NCBI GenBank assembly: GCA_046046455.1
Contig: JBJOJS010000001.1
Span: forward strand, 1 to 42,958
Source: Mxb001 sp046046455
Lineage (GTDB): Bacteria; Actinomycetota; Actinomycetes; S36-B12
Length of the DNA: 42,958 nucleotides
Direction: 5' to 3'
Of this stretch, positions 1-6,531 are shown piece by piece (position 1 is the first letter of the stretch; the number at the start of each line of letters is the position of its first letter). The notes beneath the pieces are model-generated. The model was not told where the DNA came from. It was given only the letters and a program-made list of their open reading frames with translations, and did no database searches. The position numbers and the translations under genes were made by a program.

Positions 1-368
1 AGCACGATCGAGATCTGCGGCACCTTGCCCGAGATACGCGTCATGGCGGCGAAGACACGGCCGACACCGTCGAGGCTCGCGACGCCCTCGCGCAGTCGCG
101 CGCCTCCGGAGTGCCAGATGCCGACGACGGGGCAGGAGTCGGCGAAGGCCCGGTCGTACGCCGTCACGATGGCGCGGCAGCCCTCACTGCCCATCGCCCC
201 GCCCTGCACGGTGGGATCCGTCGCGAAGGCGACGACCTCGGCGCCGTGGACCGATCCCACGCCGACGAGGACACCGCGATCATCCTCGGGAGTGATCGCG
301 CGGAAGGTGCCCGGATCGAAGAAGGCCTCGAGTCTCACGCGAGGAGAGCGCGGGTCGACGGCGTCCAT
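1..368 (-). CDS. accD: acyl-CoA carboxylase carboxyltransferase (beta) subunit, N-terminal part
   Basis: Partial gene that runs off the left edge; only about 122 N-terminal codons are present. The translation begins MDAVDPRSPRVRLEAFFD and continues through GVGSVHGAEVVAFATDPT, GGAMGSEGC and WHSGGARLREGVASL, the pattern of the N-terminal crotonase-fold half of acetyl/propionyl-CoA carboxylase carboxyltransferases. These enzymes move CO2 from carboxybiotin to acyl-CoA, making malonyl-CoA for the FasII enzymes encoded just upstream. The ATG lies 2 nt after the fabF stop; an in-frame GTG two codons earlier would overlap that stop, so the exact start is open. As last gene of the fab operon it occupies the place of mycobacterial accD6. 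Substrate preference cannot be read from this fragment. Confidence 0.88.
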   Translation of the reverse strand, partial: MDAVDPRSPRVRLEAFFDPGTFRAITPEDDRGVLVGVGSVHGAEVVAFATDPTVQGGAMGSEGCRAIVTAYDRAFADSCPVVGIWHSGGARLREGVASLDGVGRVFAAMTRISGKVPQISIV

Positions 369-370
369 GA

Positions 371-1585
371 TCACGCGGTCCGGAACGCGATGGCGACGTC
401 GTGTCCGCCGAAGCCGAAGGAGTTGTTGAGCGCGATGAGGTCACCGGCCGGAAGCGTGCGCGCGGCGCCGTGGACGACGTCGAGGTCGATCTCGGGATCC
501 TGCCGGTGGAGATTGAGTGTCGGGGGTACGACGCGGTGGTGCAGGGCGAGCACGGTGTAGATCCCCTCGACTGCTCCCGCTGCTCCGAGCATGTGACCCG
601 TCATGGACTTGGTGCCGGTGACGAGCGGCTGGACGTCGCCGAGCGCGCCCCGGATGGCGACGGCCTCAGCGACGTCGCCCTGGGGGGTTGATGTCGCGTG
701 GGCATTGATGTGCGCGACGTCGGTCGGTGAGGCATCTGCCTGCGCGAGAGCCGCTCGGATCGCGCGCGCAGCACCGCGGCCCTCGGGATCGGGCTGGGCG
801 ATGTGGTGGGCGTCCGCGGTCATGCCTGCGCCCACGACGTACGCGTAGATGCGCGCCCCGCGCGCCCGGGCGTGCTCCTCGGACTCCAGCACGAGGCAGC
901 CGGCACCCTCACCCATGACGAACCCGTCGCGGTCGACGTCATAGGGGCGCGAAGCGCCCTGCGGATCGTCATTGCGCGTCGAGAGAGCACGCATGGCCGC
1001 GAAGCCCGCCATCGTGAGCTGATGGATGGGGGACTCGGTGCCTCCGGCGATGACGACATCGGCGCGGCCGTCCTCGATCATGCGGGCACCCACCGCGATC
1101 GCCTCGGCGCCCGACGCGCAGGCGCTGACGGGTGTGTGTACGCCGGCCGCCGCGTGGAACTCCAAACCGACGACCGCCGCGGGGCCATTGGGCATGAGCA
1201 TCGGAACCGTGTGCGGGGAGATCCGCGAGGGCCCGCGCTCCTTGAGCGTGTCGTAGGCATTGAGCAGCGTGATGAAGCCGCCGATGCCCGAGCCGATTAC
1301 GGTGCCCATGCGCAGCGGGTCCACCTCGGGGCTGCCGGCATCGGCCCAGGCCTCGCGGGCAGCGACGAGGGCCACCTGCTGCGATCGGTCGAGCTTGCGT
1401 GCCTCGACGCGATCCAGAGGTGGCTCCTCGGCGAGCGTGCCGGCGAAGTGGACCGTCATGTCGGGCACCCACTCCTCGGTGAGTGTCCTGATGCCGGACC
1501 GGCCTTCGACAAGTGCGGACCAGTTGCTCGCCACGTCACCGCCCAGCGGTGTCGTGGCTCCCAGCCCCGTAACGGCGATGCGCAT
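371..1585 (-). CDS. fabF: beta-ketoacyl-ACP synthase II (KAS II)
   Basis: Condensing enzyme of type II fatty acid synthesis that elongates acyl-ACP with malonyl-ACP in the cytosol. At 404 residues it has the normal family length. The catalytic triad is visible: Cys156 in TPVSACASGAEAI, His296 in INAHATSTPQGD and His331 in GTKSMTGHMLGAAGA. The GFGGHD glycine-rich motif near the C-terminus is also present. It sits 4 nt after acpP and 2 nt before the carboxyltransferase gene, so it is surely cotranscribed. It corresponds to mycobacterial KasA/KasB, but only one such gene is present here, so there is no duplicated mycolate-type synthase at this locus. Confidence 0.96.
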   Translation of the reverse strand: MRIAVTGLGATTPLGGDVASNWSALVEGRSGIRTLTEEWVPDMTVHFAGTLAEEPPLDRVEARKLDRSQQVALVAAREAWADAGSPEVDPLRMGTVIGSGIGGFITLLNAYDTLKERGPSRISPHTVPMLMPNGPAAVVGLEFHAAAGVHTPVSACASGAEAIAVGARMIEDGRADVVIAGGTESPIHQLTMAGFAAMRALSTRNDDPQGASRPYDVDRDGFVMGEGAGCLVLESEEHARARGARIYAYVVGAGMTADAHHIAQPDPEGRGAARAIRAALAQADASPTDVAHINAHATSTPQGDVAEAVAIRGALGDVQPLVTGTKSMTGHMLGAAGAVEGIYTVLALHHRVVPPTLNLHRQDPEIDLDVVHGAARTLPAGDLIALNNSFGFGGHDVAIAFRTA

Positions 1586-1589
1586 CGAC

Positions 1590-1829
1590 TCAGGCGGTCG
1601 ACTTCTCGATGTAGGCGACGGCGTCGCCGACAGTGCGGAGGTTCTTGACCTCGCTGTCGGGGATCTTCACACCCCACTTGTCCTCGGCGGCCATGACGAC
1701 CTCGACCATGGAGAGCGAGTCGATGTCGAGGTCGTCGATGAAGGACTTGTCGGGCTGGATGTCGGCGACGGGGACTCCGGCGACCTCGTTGACGATGACG
1801 GCAAGGCCGTCGAGGATCTCCTGGCTCAT
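1590..1829 (-). CDS. acpP: acyl carrier protein
   Basis: Small acidic protein of 79 residues that carries growing acyl chains on 4'-phosphopantetheine. The attachment serine is Ser38 in the motif DIDSLSMVEVV, preceded by the typical FIDDL. Helices and length match bacterial ACPs. The start is supported by an AAAGGAAG ribosome-binding site a few bases upstream. It lies between fabH and fabF in the actinobacterial FasII order, with 48 nt after fabH and 4 nt before fabF. That better ribosome-binding site fits the need for more ACP than enzyme. Confidence 0.96.
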   Translation of the reverse strand: MSQEILDGLAVIVNEVAGVPVADIQPDKSFIDDLDIDSLSMVEVVMAAEDKWGVKIPDSEVKNLRTVGDAVAYIEKSTA

Positions 1830-1877
1830 GGTGCTTCCTTTCGGCGTGAGTGTGCGATGGGTGCGCGGGGGTCCACG

Positions 1878-2882
1878 CTAGGGCAGGGTCACGACCTGGG
1901 CCGCATAGGCCAGGCCAGCTCCGAATCCGATGAGGAGTGCGGTACCCCCGTGGGGGACCTCACCGGTGGAGAGCATGCGGTCCATCGCGATGGGGATGGA
2001 CGCTGCCGAAGTGTTGCCCGTCGTCTCGATATCCCGGGCGACAGGCACGTGCTCGGGCAGCTTGAGGGCACGGATCATCGCGTCCGTGATGCGCATGTTT
2101 GCCTGGTGGGGGATGAAGGCATCCAGCTCGTCCGCCGTCACGCCCGCGCGATCGAGGGCCTCCTGTGCCTTCACCGACCCATTGGAGACGGCCCAGCGGA
2201 AGACCTGCTGACCCTGCATGGAGAGTGTGGGGAATCGGGGGCCGCCGTTGTCGCGGTAGTCGATGAGCGACTGCGTCATGCAGATCGCGTCACGCTGTGA
2301 GCCGTCCGATCCCCAGACGACCGGACCGATAGCAGGCTCATCGGACGGTCCTACGACGACCGCGCCTGCACCGTCGGCGAAGATGAAGGCGGTTGAGCGA
2401 TCGTCGAGGTCGATCCAATCGGTGAGTTTCTCCACTCCGACGACGATCACGTAGTCGGCACTGCCGCCGCGGACCATGTCCTGAGCCATCGCCAGGCCGT
2501 AGCAGAAGCCCGCGCAGGCCGAGCTGATGTCCGTCGATGCCGCGTTGACGGCGCCAAGGCGGTAGGCCACCTCGGAGGCGGCGGAGGGGGTCTGGAAGGG
2601 GTGCGTCACCGTCGCGACGAGCACGAATCCCACCTGGTCGGCGGTGATGCCCGCGGCGGCAAGGGCCTTCTCCGCGGCGTAGACCGCGAGGTCGACGACC
2701 GACTCCTCCGGAGCGGCGTAGCGGCGCTCGGCGATGCCGGAGCGCTCGCGAATCCACTCGTCGGTGGAGTCGATGCGTTCGCACACCTCGGCATTGGTCA
2801 CGATCCGCTCGGGCCGGTAGCTGCCGACCGACAGGATGCGCGCGTACGGCGCACCTGCCGGGGACTGGATGCGCGCGGTCAT
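1878..2882 (-). CDS. fabH: beta-ketoacyl-ACP synthase III
   Basis: Initiates fatty acid synthesis by condensing a short acyl-CoA with malonyl-ACP. At 334 residues it is the usual length. Catalytic residues are Cys123 (SSACAGFCYG), His259 (FIPHQANMRI) and Asn290 (ETTGNTSAASIP). The GxGAG-type C-terminal loop (IGFGAGLAYAAQVV) is present. Its ATG overlaps the fabD stop codon by 4 nt (ATGA), so translation is coupled to fabD. In actinobacteria FabH usually accepts branched or acetyl primers; the primer used here cannot be inferred from sequence by eye. Confidence 0.96.
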   Translation of the reverse strand: MTARIQSPAGAPYARILSVGSYRPERIVTNAEVCERIDSTDEWIRERSGIAERRYAAPEESVVDLAVYAAEKALAAAGITADQVGFVLVATVTHPFQTPSAASEVAYRLGAVNAASTDISSACAGFCYGLAMAQDMVRGGSADYVIVVGVEKLTDWIDLDDRSTAFIFADGAGAVVVGPSDEPAIGPVVWGSDGSQRDAICMTQSLIDYRDNGGPRFPTLSMQGQQVFRWAVSNGSVKAQEALDRAGVTADELDAFIPHQANMRITDAMIRALKLPEHVPVARDIETTGNTSAASIPIAMDRMLSTGEVPHGGTALLIGFGAGLAYAAQVVTLP

Positions 2883-4084
2883 GGGGAGACCTCCTCATGG
2901 TGGGGGTGAAGGCGCACGAGCGGCTGGCCGGGCGAGACCGGGTCGCCGTCCTCGACGATCCACTCGACGACGGTCCCGCCGTGGGGTGCGGTGACCTCGA
3001 CGGTGTCGCGAAGGTTGCTCACCGTGCCGATCCCGGCGGAGCGCGACAGGGCATCGCCGACTCCGGTAGCGGGATCCGCGCGGTGGAAGATGCCCTTCAT
3101 CGGGGCAACGATGAGGCGCCATGTCGGTGCGTCGTCGATCGAACTGGGAACGCCGTGGCGCTCGACCAGCGCCCACGCGGCCTCGAGATCGTCGGGAGTG
3201 TTGAGGGCGACGGTCTCCACATCGGGCAGGGCCCGCTTCGCGAGGCCGGTGAGCGTGCCCGCGGGCGGGATCTCGATGAGGCCGGTCACGCCGAGATCGG
3301 CCATCGTGGCCATGCACAGATCCCATCGGACCGGTCGGCTGACCTGGGCGACGAGTCGCGCGAGCACATCGCGGCCGTCGTGGACCACACGGCCGTCGGC
3401 GTTGGACAGCAGATGGATGCGCGGGTCATGGGTCGACATCGAGCGGGCATGTCGCGCGAGTACGTCAACCGCAGGGGACATGAAGTCGGTGTGGAAGGCG
3501 CCGGCAACCTGCAGCGGTCGCACGCGCGCCTTCTCGGGCGGTGCGTCAGCGAAGGCGGTGAGTGCCTCCAGGGTGCCGGCAATGACGATCTGACCCGCGC
3601 CGTTGATGTTGGCGGCGGTGAGGCCCAGGGCGTGCGCGGCAGCGACAACCTCATCGGCGTCGCCGCCGAGGACGGCGCTCATGCCGGTGGGCGTCATCGC
3701 AGCGGCACCCGCCATGGCCCGACCGCGCTCGCGCACGAAGACCATCGCCTGCTCCGCCGAGAGCACACCCGCAGCCGCCGCAGCGGTGATCTCGCCCACG
3801 CTGTGCCCTGCTCCGACGGAGACGCGGGTGAAGGCTTCGGCGGGATGGGGGAAGAGGGAGAGCAGCGTGACCAGGCCGGCGCCGACGAGGAGGGGCTGGG
3901 CGATCGCGGTGTCACGGATCGTGTCGGCGTCTGAGCGGGTTCCGTGCTCGATGAGATCGATGCCGCTCACCACGGAGAGCCAGTCCAGCCGGGCCTCGAC
4001 GCCGGGGACCTCGAGCCACGGGGCGAGGAAGCCGGGAGCCTGGGCTCCTTGTCCGGGGGCGACAACGACCAGCACGGGCGTCAC
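2879..4084 (-). CDS. fabD: malonyl-CoA:ACP transacylase fused to a degenerate BCCP-like domain
   Basis: Transfers malonate from CoA to ACP. Residues about 1-310 form the transacylase: GQGAQ at 11-15, nucleophile Ser95 in GHSVGE, Arg120 in RERGRAM, and His198 in AFHTDF. The protein is 401 residues, some 90 longer than usual FabD. Residues about 323-394 look like a biotin carboxyl carrier domain: APMKGIFHR matches the BCCP SPMVGTFYR segment and GGTVVEWIVEDGDPV matches SGTVKAILVESGQPV. The biotin hairpin EAMKM is replaced by SNLRD, so the biotinyl-lysine position is Arg359 and the domain should not be biotinylated. Start is GTG at 4084; GTG at 4075 is possible. A palindromic operator candidate lies about 60 nt upstream. 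The transacylase call is firm; the tail homology is judged by eye. Confidence 0.93.
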   Translation of the reverse strand: MTPVLVVVAPGQGAQAPGFLAPWLEVPGVEARLDWLSVVSGIDLIEHGTRSDADTIRDTAIAQPLLVGAGLVTLLSLFPHPAEAFTRVSVGAGHSVGEITAAAAAGVLSAEQAMVFVRERGRAMAGAAAMTPTGMSAVLGGDADEVVAAAHALGLTAANINGAGQIVIAGTLEALTAFADAPPEKARVRPLQVAGAFHTDFMSPAVDVLARHARSMSTHDPRIHLLSNADGRVVHDGRDVLARLVAQVSRPVRWDLCMATMADLGVTGLIEIPPAGTLTGLAKRALPDVETVALNTPDDLEAAWALVERHGVPSSIDDAPTWRLIVAPMKGIFHRADPATGVGDALSRSAGIGTVSNLRDTVEVTAPHGGTVVEWIVEDGDPVSPGQPLVRLHPHHEEVSP

Positions 4085-4143
4085 TCTCTCGCGGCGCGTG
4101 GGGCAGGCGACCGTCGGGGGGCGCCAATGTCTCCCCTCGGGAT

Positions 4144-4160
4144 TTGTAGGAACCCTACAA
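4144..4160. promoter_or_regulatory. candidate FasR operator, 7-3-7 perfect palindrome
   Basis: The sequence TTGTAGG-n3-CCTACAA is a perfect inverted repeat about 60 nt upstream of the fabD start. Its right arm contains the fasR stop codon (TAG at 4155-4157). On the minus strand a TACAAA -10-like hexamer overlaps the palindrome's downstream arm. FasR of Streptomyces is known to bind upstream of fabD and control the fabD-H-P-F operon, so a FasR site is the simplest reading. Whether this exact motif is the FasR box is inference. Confidence 0.6.
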
Positions 4161-5294
4161 GCGAGCGAGGATCAGGCCCAGCCGCAGCGCGAGAGCATCC
4201 CGGGGGTCTGCCGGGGAGCGACCCGTGAGCGCCTCGACCCGACGCAGGCGGTAGCGCACCGTGTTGGGGTGCACGAAGAGCGCGCGCGCCGTGCCCTCGA
4301 GGGATGTGCGGTGCTCGAGGTGCATCTCCAACGTCTGCTGCAGGTCGGGATCCGCGAGCACACCCTGCAGTTCGGACACCAGTTGCTCGCGAGCCCGACC
4401 CTCGCCCGCGAGCGCGCGTTCGGGCAGGAGGTCGTCGGCTGCGACGGGTCTCGGCGCATCCGGCCAACCGCGCGCGACGGCGTACGCGCTCACGGCGATC
4501 GAGCATGATGCCGGGATCGACGCCGTATCGGTCGCGCGAGGGCCGATGACCACAGGGCCGGCTCCGAAGTGCGGCGAGAGCAGTCGCGCGGTGCGGTCAT
4601 CCTCGGATGGATTCGCTGCCAGGACGACGAGTGCATCCCCGTGCAGCGCGGTGAGCAGGGTGATGCCGTGGTGCTCGGCAGCGCGTCGCATGACCTGCAG
4701 TCCACCCGCGGTGTCGGCGTCCGGCGGCGGTCCGACGAGCACCGTGCCCCCCACGCCGCTGGGCCACCCCAGTGCGCTGGCGCGAGCGAGGACGTCGGTG
4801 TCGGCATCGTCGCGAAGCAGTCCCTCCATGACGAGGGCCTCGAGGCGGGCATCCCACGCGCCGCGGGCCTCGGCGGCACGCGCGTAGACCTCCGCGGCCG
4901 CGAAGGCGATTTCGCGCGAATAGCTGAGGACAGCGTCGCGGACCCCCGCCGCCGCCTCGGGGCCAGCCACCTCAGGCAGGGCTTGCTCGAGGAGGTCGAC
5001 GGTGCACCGGACCATCTCGACGGTCTGCTCGAGCGTGATGGCGCCCGCGAGTTCGCGCGGTGCGGAGCTGAAGACGTCGAGTGCGCTCGCCCGCGCAGCA
5101 TCGTCATCGCGGTACCACGCGATGACGCCGGCGATGCCTGCCTGCGCGATGAGGCCCACCCAGGAGCGCTCATCGGCCGGGAGATCGCGGAACCACTCGA
5201 GCCGCTCGTCGAGGTGCGCGGTGACGGAGGTGGCGAGAGTGCCGGAGGCGCGCTCGAGGCGCTGCACCGTCGCGGCGCGCGACGGAGTGCTCAC
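4155..5294 (-). CDS. fasR: FasR-like PucR/CdaR-family transcriptional regulator of fatty acid synthesis
   Basis: A 379-residue regulator placed directly upstream of fabD, as in Streptomyces and mycobacteria, where FasR controls the FasII operon in response to long-chain acyl-CoA. The C-terminal 55 residues (SLEGTARALFVHPNTVRYRL, then RRVEALTG) are the PucR-type helix-turn-helix. The middle resembles the GGDEF-like region of CdaR/PucR proteins, and the N-terminus is helical. The start is GTG at 5294, whose G is also the last base of the upstream transporter's TAG stop (TAGTG), so translation is coupled. The FasR assignment rests on family plus position. Confidence 0.85.
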   Translation of the reverse strand: MSTPSRAATVQRLERASGTLATSVTAHLDERLEWFRDLPADERSWVGLIAQAGIAGVIAWYRDDDAARASALDVFSSAPRELAGAITLEQTVEMVRCTVDLLEQALPEVAGPEAAAGVRDAVLSYSREIAFAAAEVYARAAEARGAWDARLEALVMEGLLRDDADTDVLARASALGWPSGVGGTVLVGPPPDADTAGGLQVMRRAAEHHGITLLTALHGDALVVLAANPSEDDRTARLLSPHFGAGPVVIGPRATDTASIPASCSIAVSAYAVARGWPDAPRPVAADDLLPERALAGEGRAREQLVSELQGVLADPDLQQTLEMHLEHRTSLEGTARALFVHPNTVRYRLRRVEALTGRSPADPRDALALRLGLILARL

Positions 5295-6484
5295 TACCCG
5301 AGGCCGGTGGAGCTCAGGCCCGTGAGTTCGCCGATCACGCGGCCGATGACGAAGGTCACTCCCGCCGCGAGCGCACCCACGACGAATTGCCGTATCGCGC
5401 CGCGCGCCACGCCTCGCCCGGAGAACTTCCCGACGAGGCCGCCGACGATCAGCATGGCGATGACCGACAGCGTGATCGCGATGATGAGCGGCACGGAGTC
5501 GCTGCCGAAGAGCGAGGGCCAGATCACGGCTAGCAGGTAGGGCAGCACGACGACCAGCGCGCCGATGGCGAATGCGGCGAAGCTGGAGAGGGCGACCTTG
5601 TAGGGGTTGCCGAGCTCATCGGGATTGAGCCCGAGTTCCTCGCGCGCGAGGGTGTCCAGCGCGGACTTCGGATCGGCGAAGATCTTGTCGGCCGCCGCCT
5701 TGGCGGTGGCGCGGTCCATGCCCTTGGCCCGGTAGATGAGCTCGAGCTCCTTGCGCTCCTCCTCGGGCTTGTCCCGCAGCTCCCGTGCCTCCATCTCGAG
5801 CTCGCGCTCGAAGAGGTCGCGCTGGCTCGCCACGCTGACGTACTCGCCGGCCGCCATGGAGAAGGCACCCGCGAGCAGGCCGGCAATGCCGGCGAAGAGC
5901 ACGACGCCGTTGTCCGTACCCGTCCCGGCGAAACCCATGACGAGCGCGGTGTTGGACACCAGGCCATCGCTGATGCCGAAGATCGCGGCACGTACCGCAC
6001 CCGAGGTGTCGACACGGTGCCATGTCTCGCCGAAATCGACGCTTCCTTCGGCGCTGATGACTCCACGATCGATGGCGGCGGTCGCCGGTCCGTGCTCGCG
6101 CAGGCGGCGGAACGTCTCGGCGTGCTCGCGCTCGTCCGCCGACATGGAGTCCGGTGCCTCGGGCTCGTCGTCGTACATCCCCGCGTCGGCGCCCTCGGCC
6201 TCCTCGAGATGGGCGAGCACGTCGTCCATCCCGGCCGCACGGGCGCGCGCGACCATCGCCGCGTCGTCCGGGTCCAGTGCAGTCGGCGCCGGAGGGATGG
6301 GTACGCCGTACTCCTCGAGTTTGGCGACCCAGTGGGCCGCGTGCTCGTCCTCGATGTCCGCGAGCTCCAGGAGAGCCTCGCGGCGCTCCCCGTCGCTTGC
6401 CTCGGCAAGGGAGCGGTAGAGCAACGATGCCTTGCGCTCGGCCTCGAGATACCTCAGGAACCGACGCGGATCGCTCGACGTCAT
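5294..6484 (-). CDS. ferritin-like domain / VIT1-CCC1 family iron(II) transporter
   Basis: A 396-residue membrane protein. Residues about 8-135 form a ferritin/rubrerythrin-like four-helix region with metal-binding carboxylates and ExxH motifs (Glu16, Glu45-His48, Glu118-His121). Residues about 163-396 are a VIT1/CCC1 transporter with the FGISDGLVSNTALVMGF first membrane segment, the GEYVSVASQRDL segment, a cytosolic helical metal-binding loop (about 222-290) and three further membrane helices. The architecture matches MbfA/erythrin-VIT proteins, which move Fe2+ or Mn2+ across the membrane and protect against peroxide. It is joined to aceE and fasR by a chain of overlapping stop and start codons; the link between iron handling and lipid control is unexplained. 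Confidence 0.87.
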   Translation of the reverse strand: MTSSDPRRFLRYLEAERKASLLYRSLAEASDGERREALLELADIEDEHAAHWVAKLEEYGVPIPPAPTALDPDDAAMVARARAAGMDDVLAHLEEAEGADAGMYDDEPEAPDSMSADEREHAETFRRLREHGPATAAIDRGVISAEGSVDFGETWHRVDTSGAVRAAIFGISDGLVSNTALVMGFAGTGTDNGVVLFAGIAGLLAGAFSMAAGEYVSVASQRDLFERELEMEARELRDKPEEERKELELIYRAKGMDRATAKAAADKIFADPKSALDTLAREELGLNPDELGNPYKVALSSFAAFAIGALVVVLPYLLAVIWPSLFGSDSVPLIIAITLSVIAMLIVGGLVGKFSGRGVARGAIRQFVVGALAAGVTFVIGRVIGELTGLSSTGLG

Positions 6485-6531
6485 CCTGACCCCTCGCCCG
6501 CTGATGTCCGAGGGCTCATCCTGACCCCTCG
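6481..6531 (-). repeat. 16-bp direct repeat joining the aceE stop to the VIT start through a 12-codon mini-ORF
   Basis: TCATCCTGACCCCTCG occurs perfectly at 6481-6496 and 6516-6531, 35 bp apart. On the minus strand each copy ends in GGATGA. In the upstream copy TGA is the aceE stop and its overlapping ATG (6519) opens a 12-codon frame, MSPRTSAGEGSG. That frame ends at the TGA overlapping the transporter ATG (6484). aceE itself ends in EGSG, so this is an in-frame duplication. Whether the mini-ORF is translated is unknown. Confidence 0.7.

Noticed and set aside
2879..3848. FabD tail as a working biotin acceptor
   Set aside because: The EAMKM lysine position is Arg359 and the surrounding hairpin is not conserved.
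2897..3934. Plus-strand open frame over fabD
   Set aside because: Shadow of fabD; fabD motifs are intact on the other strand.
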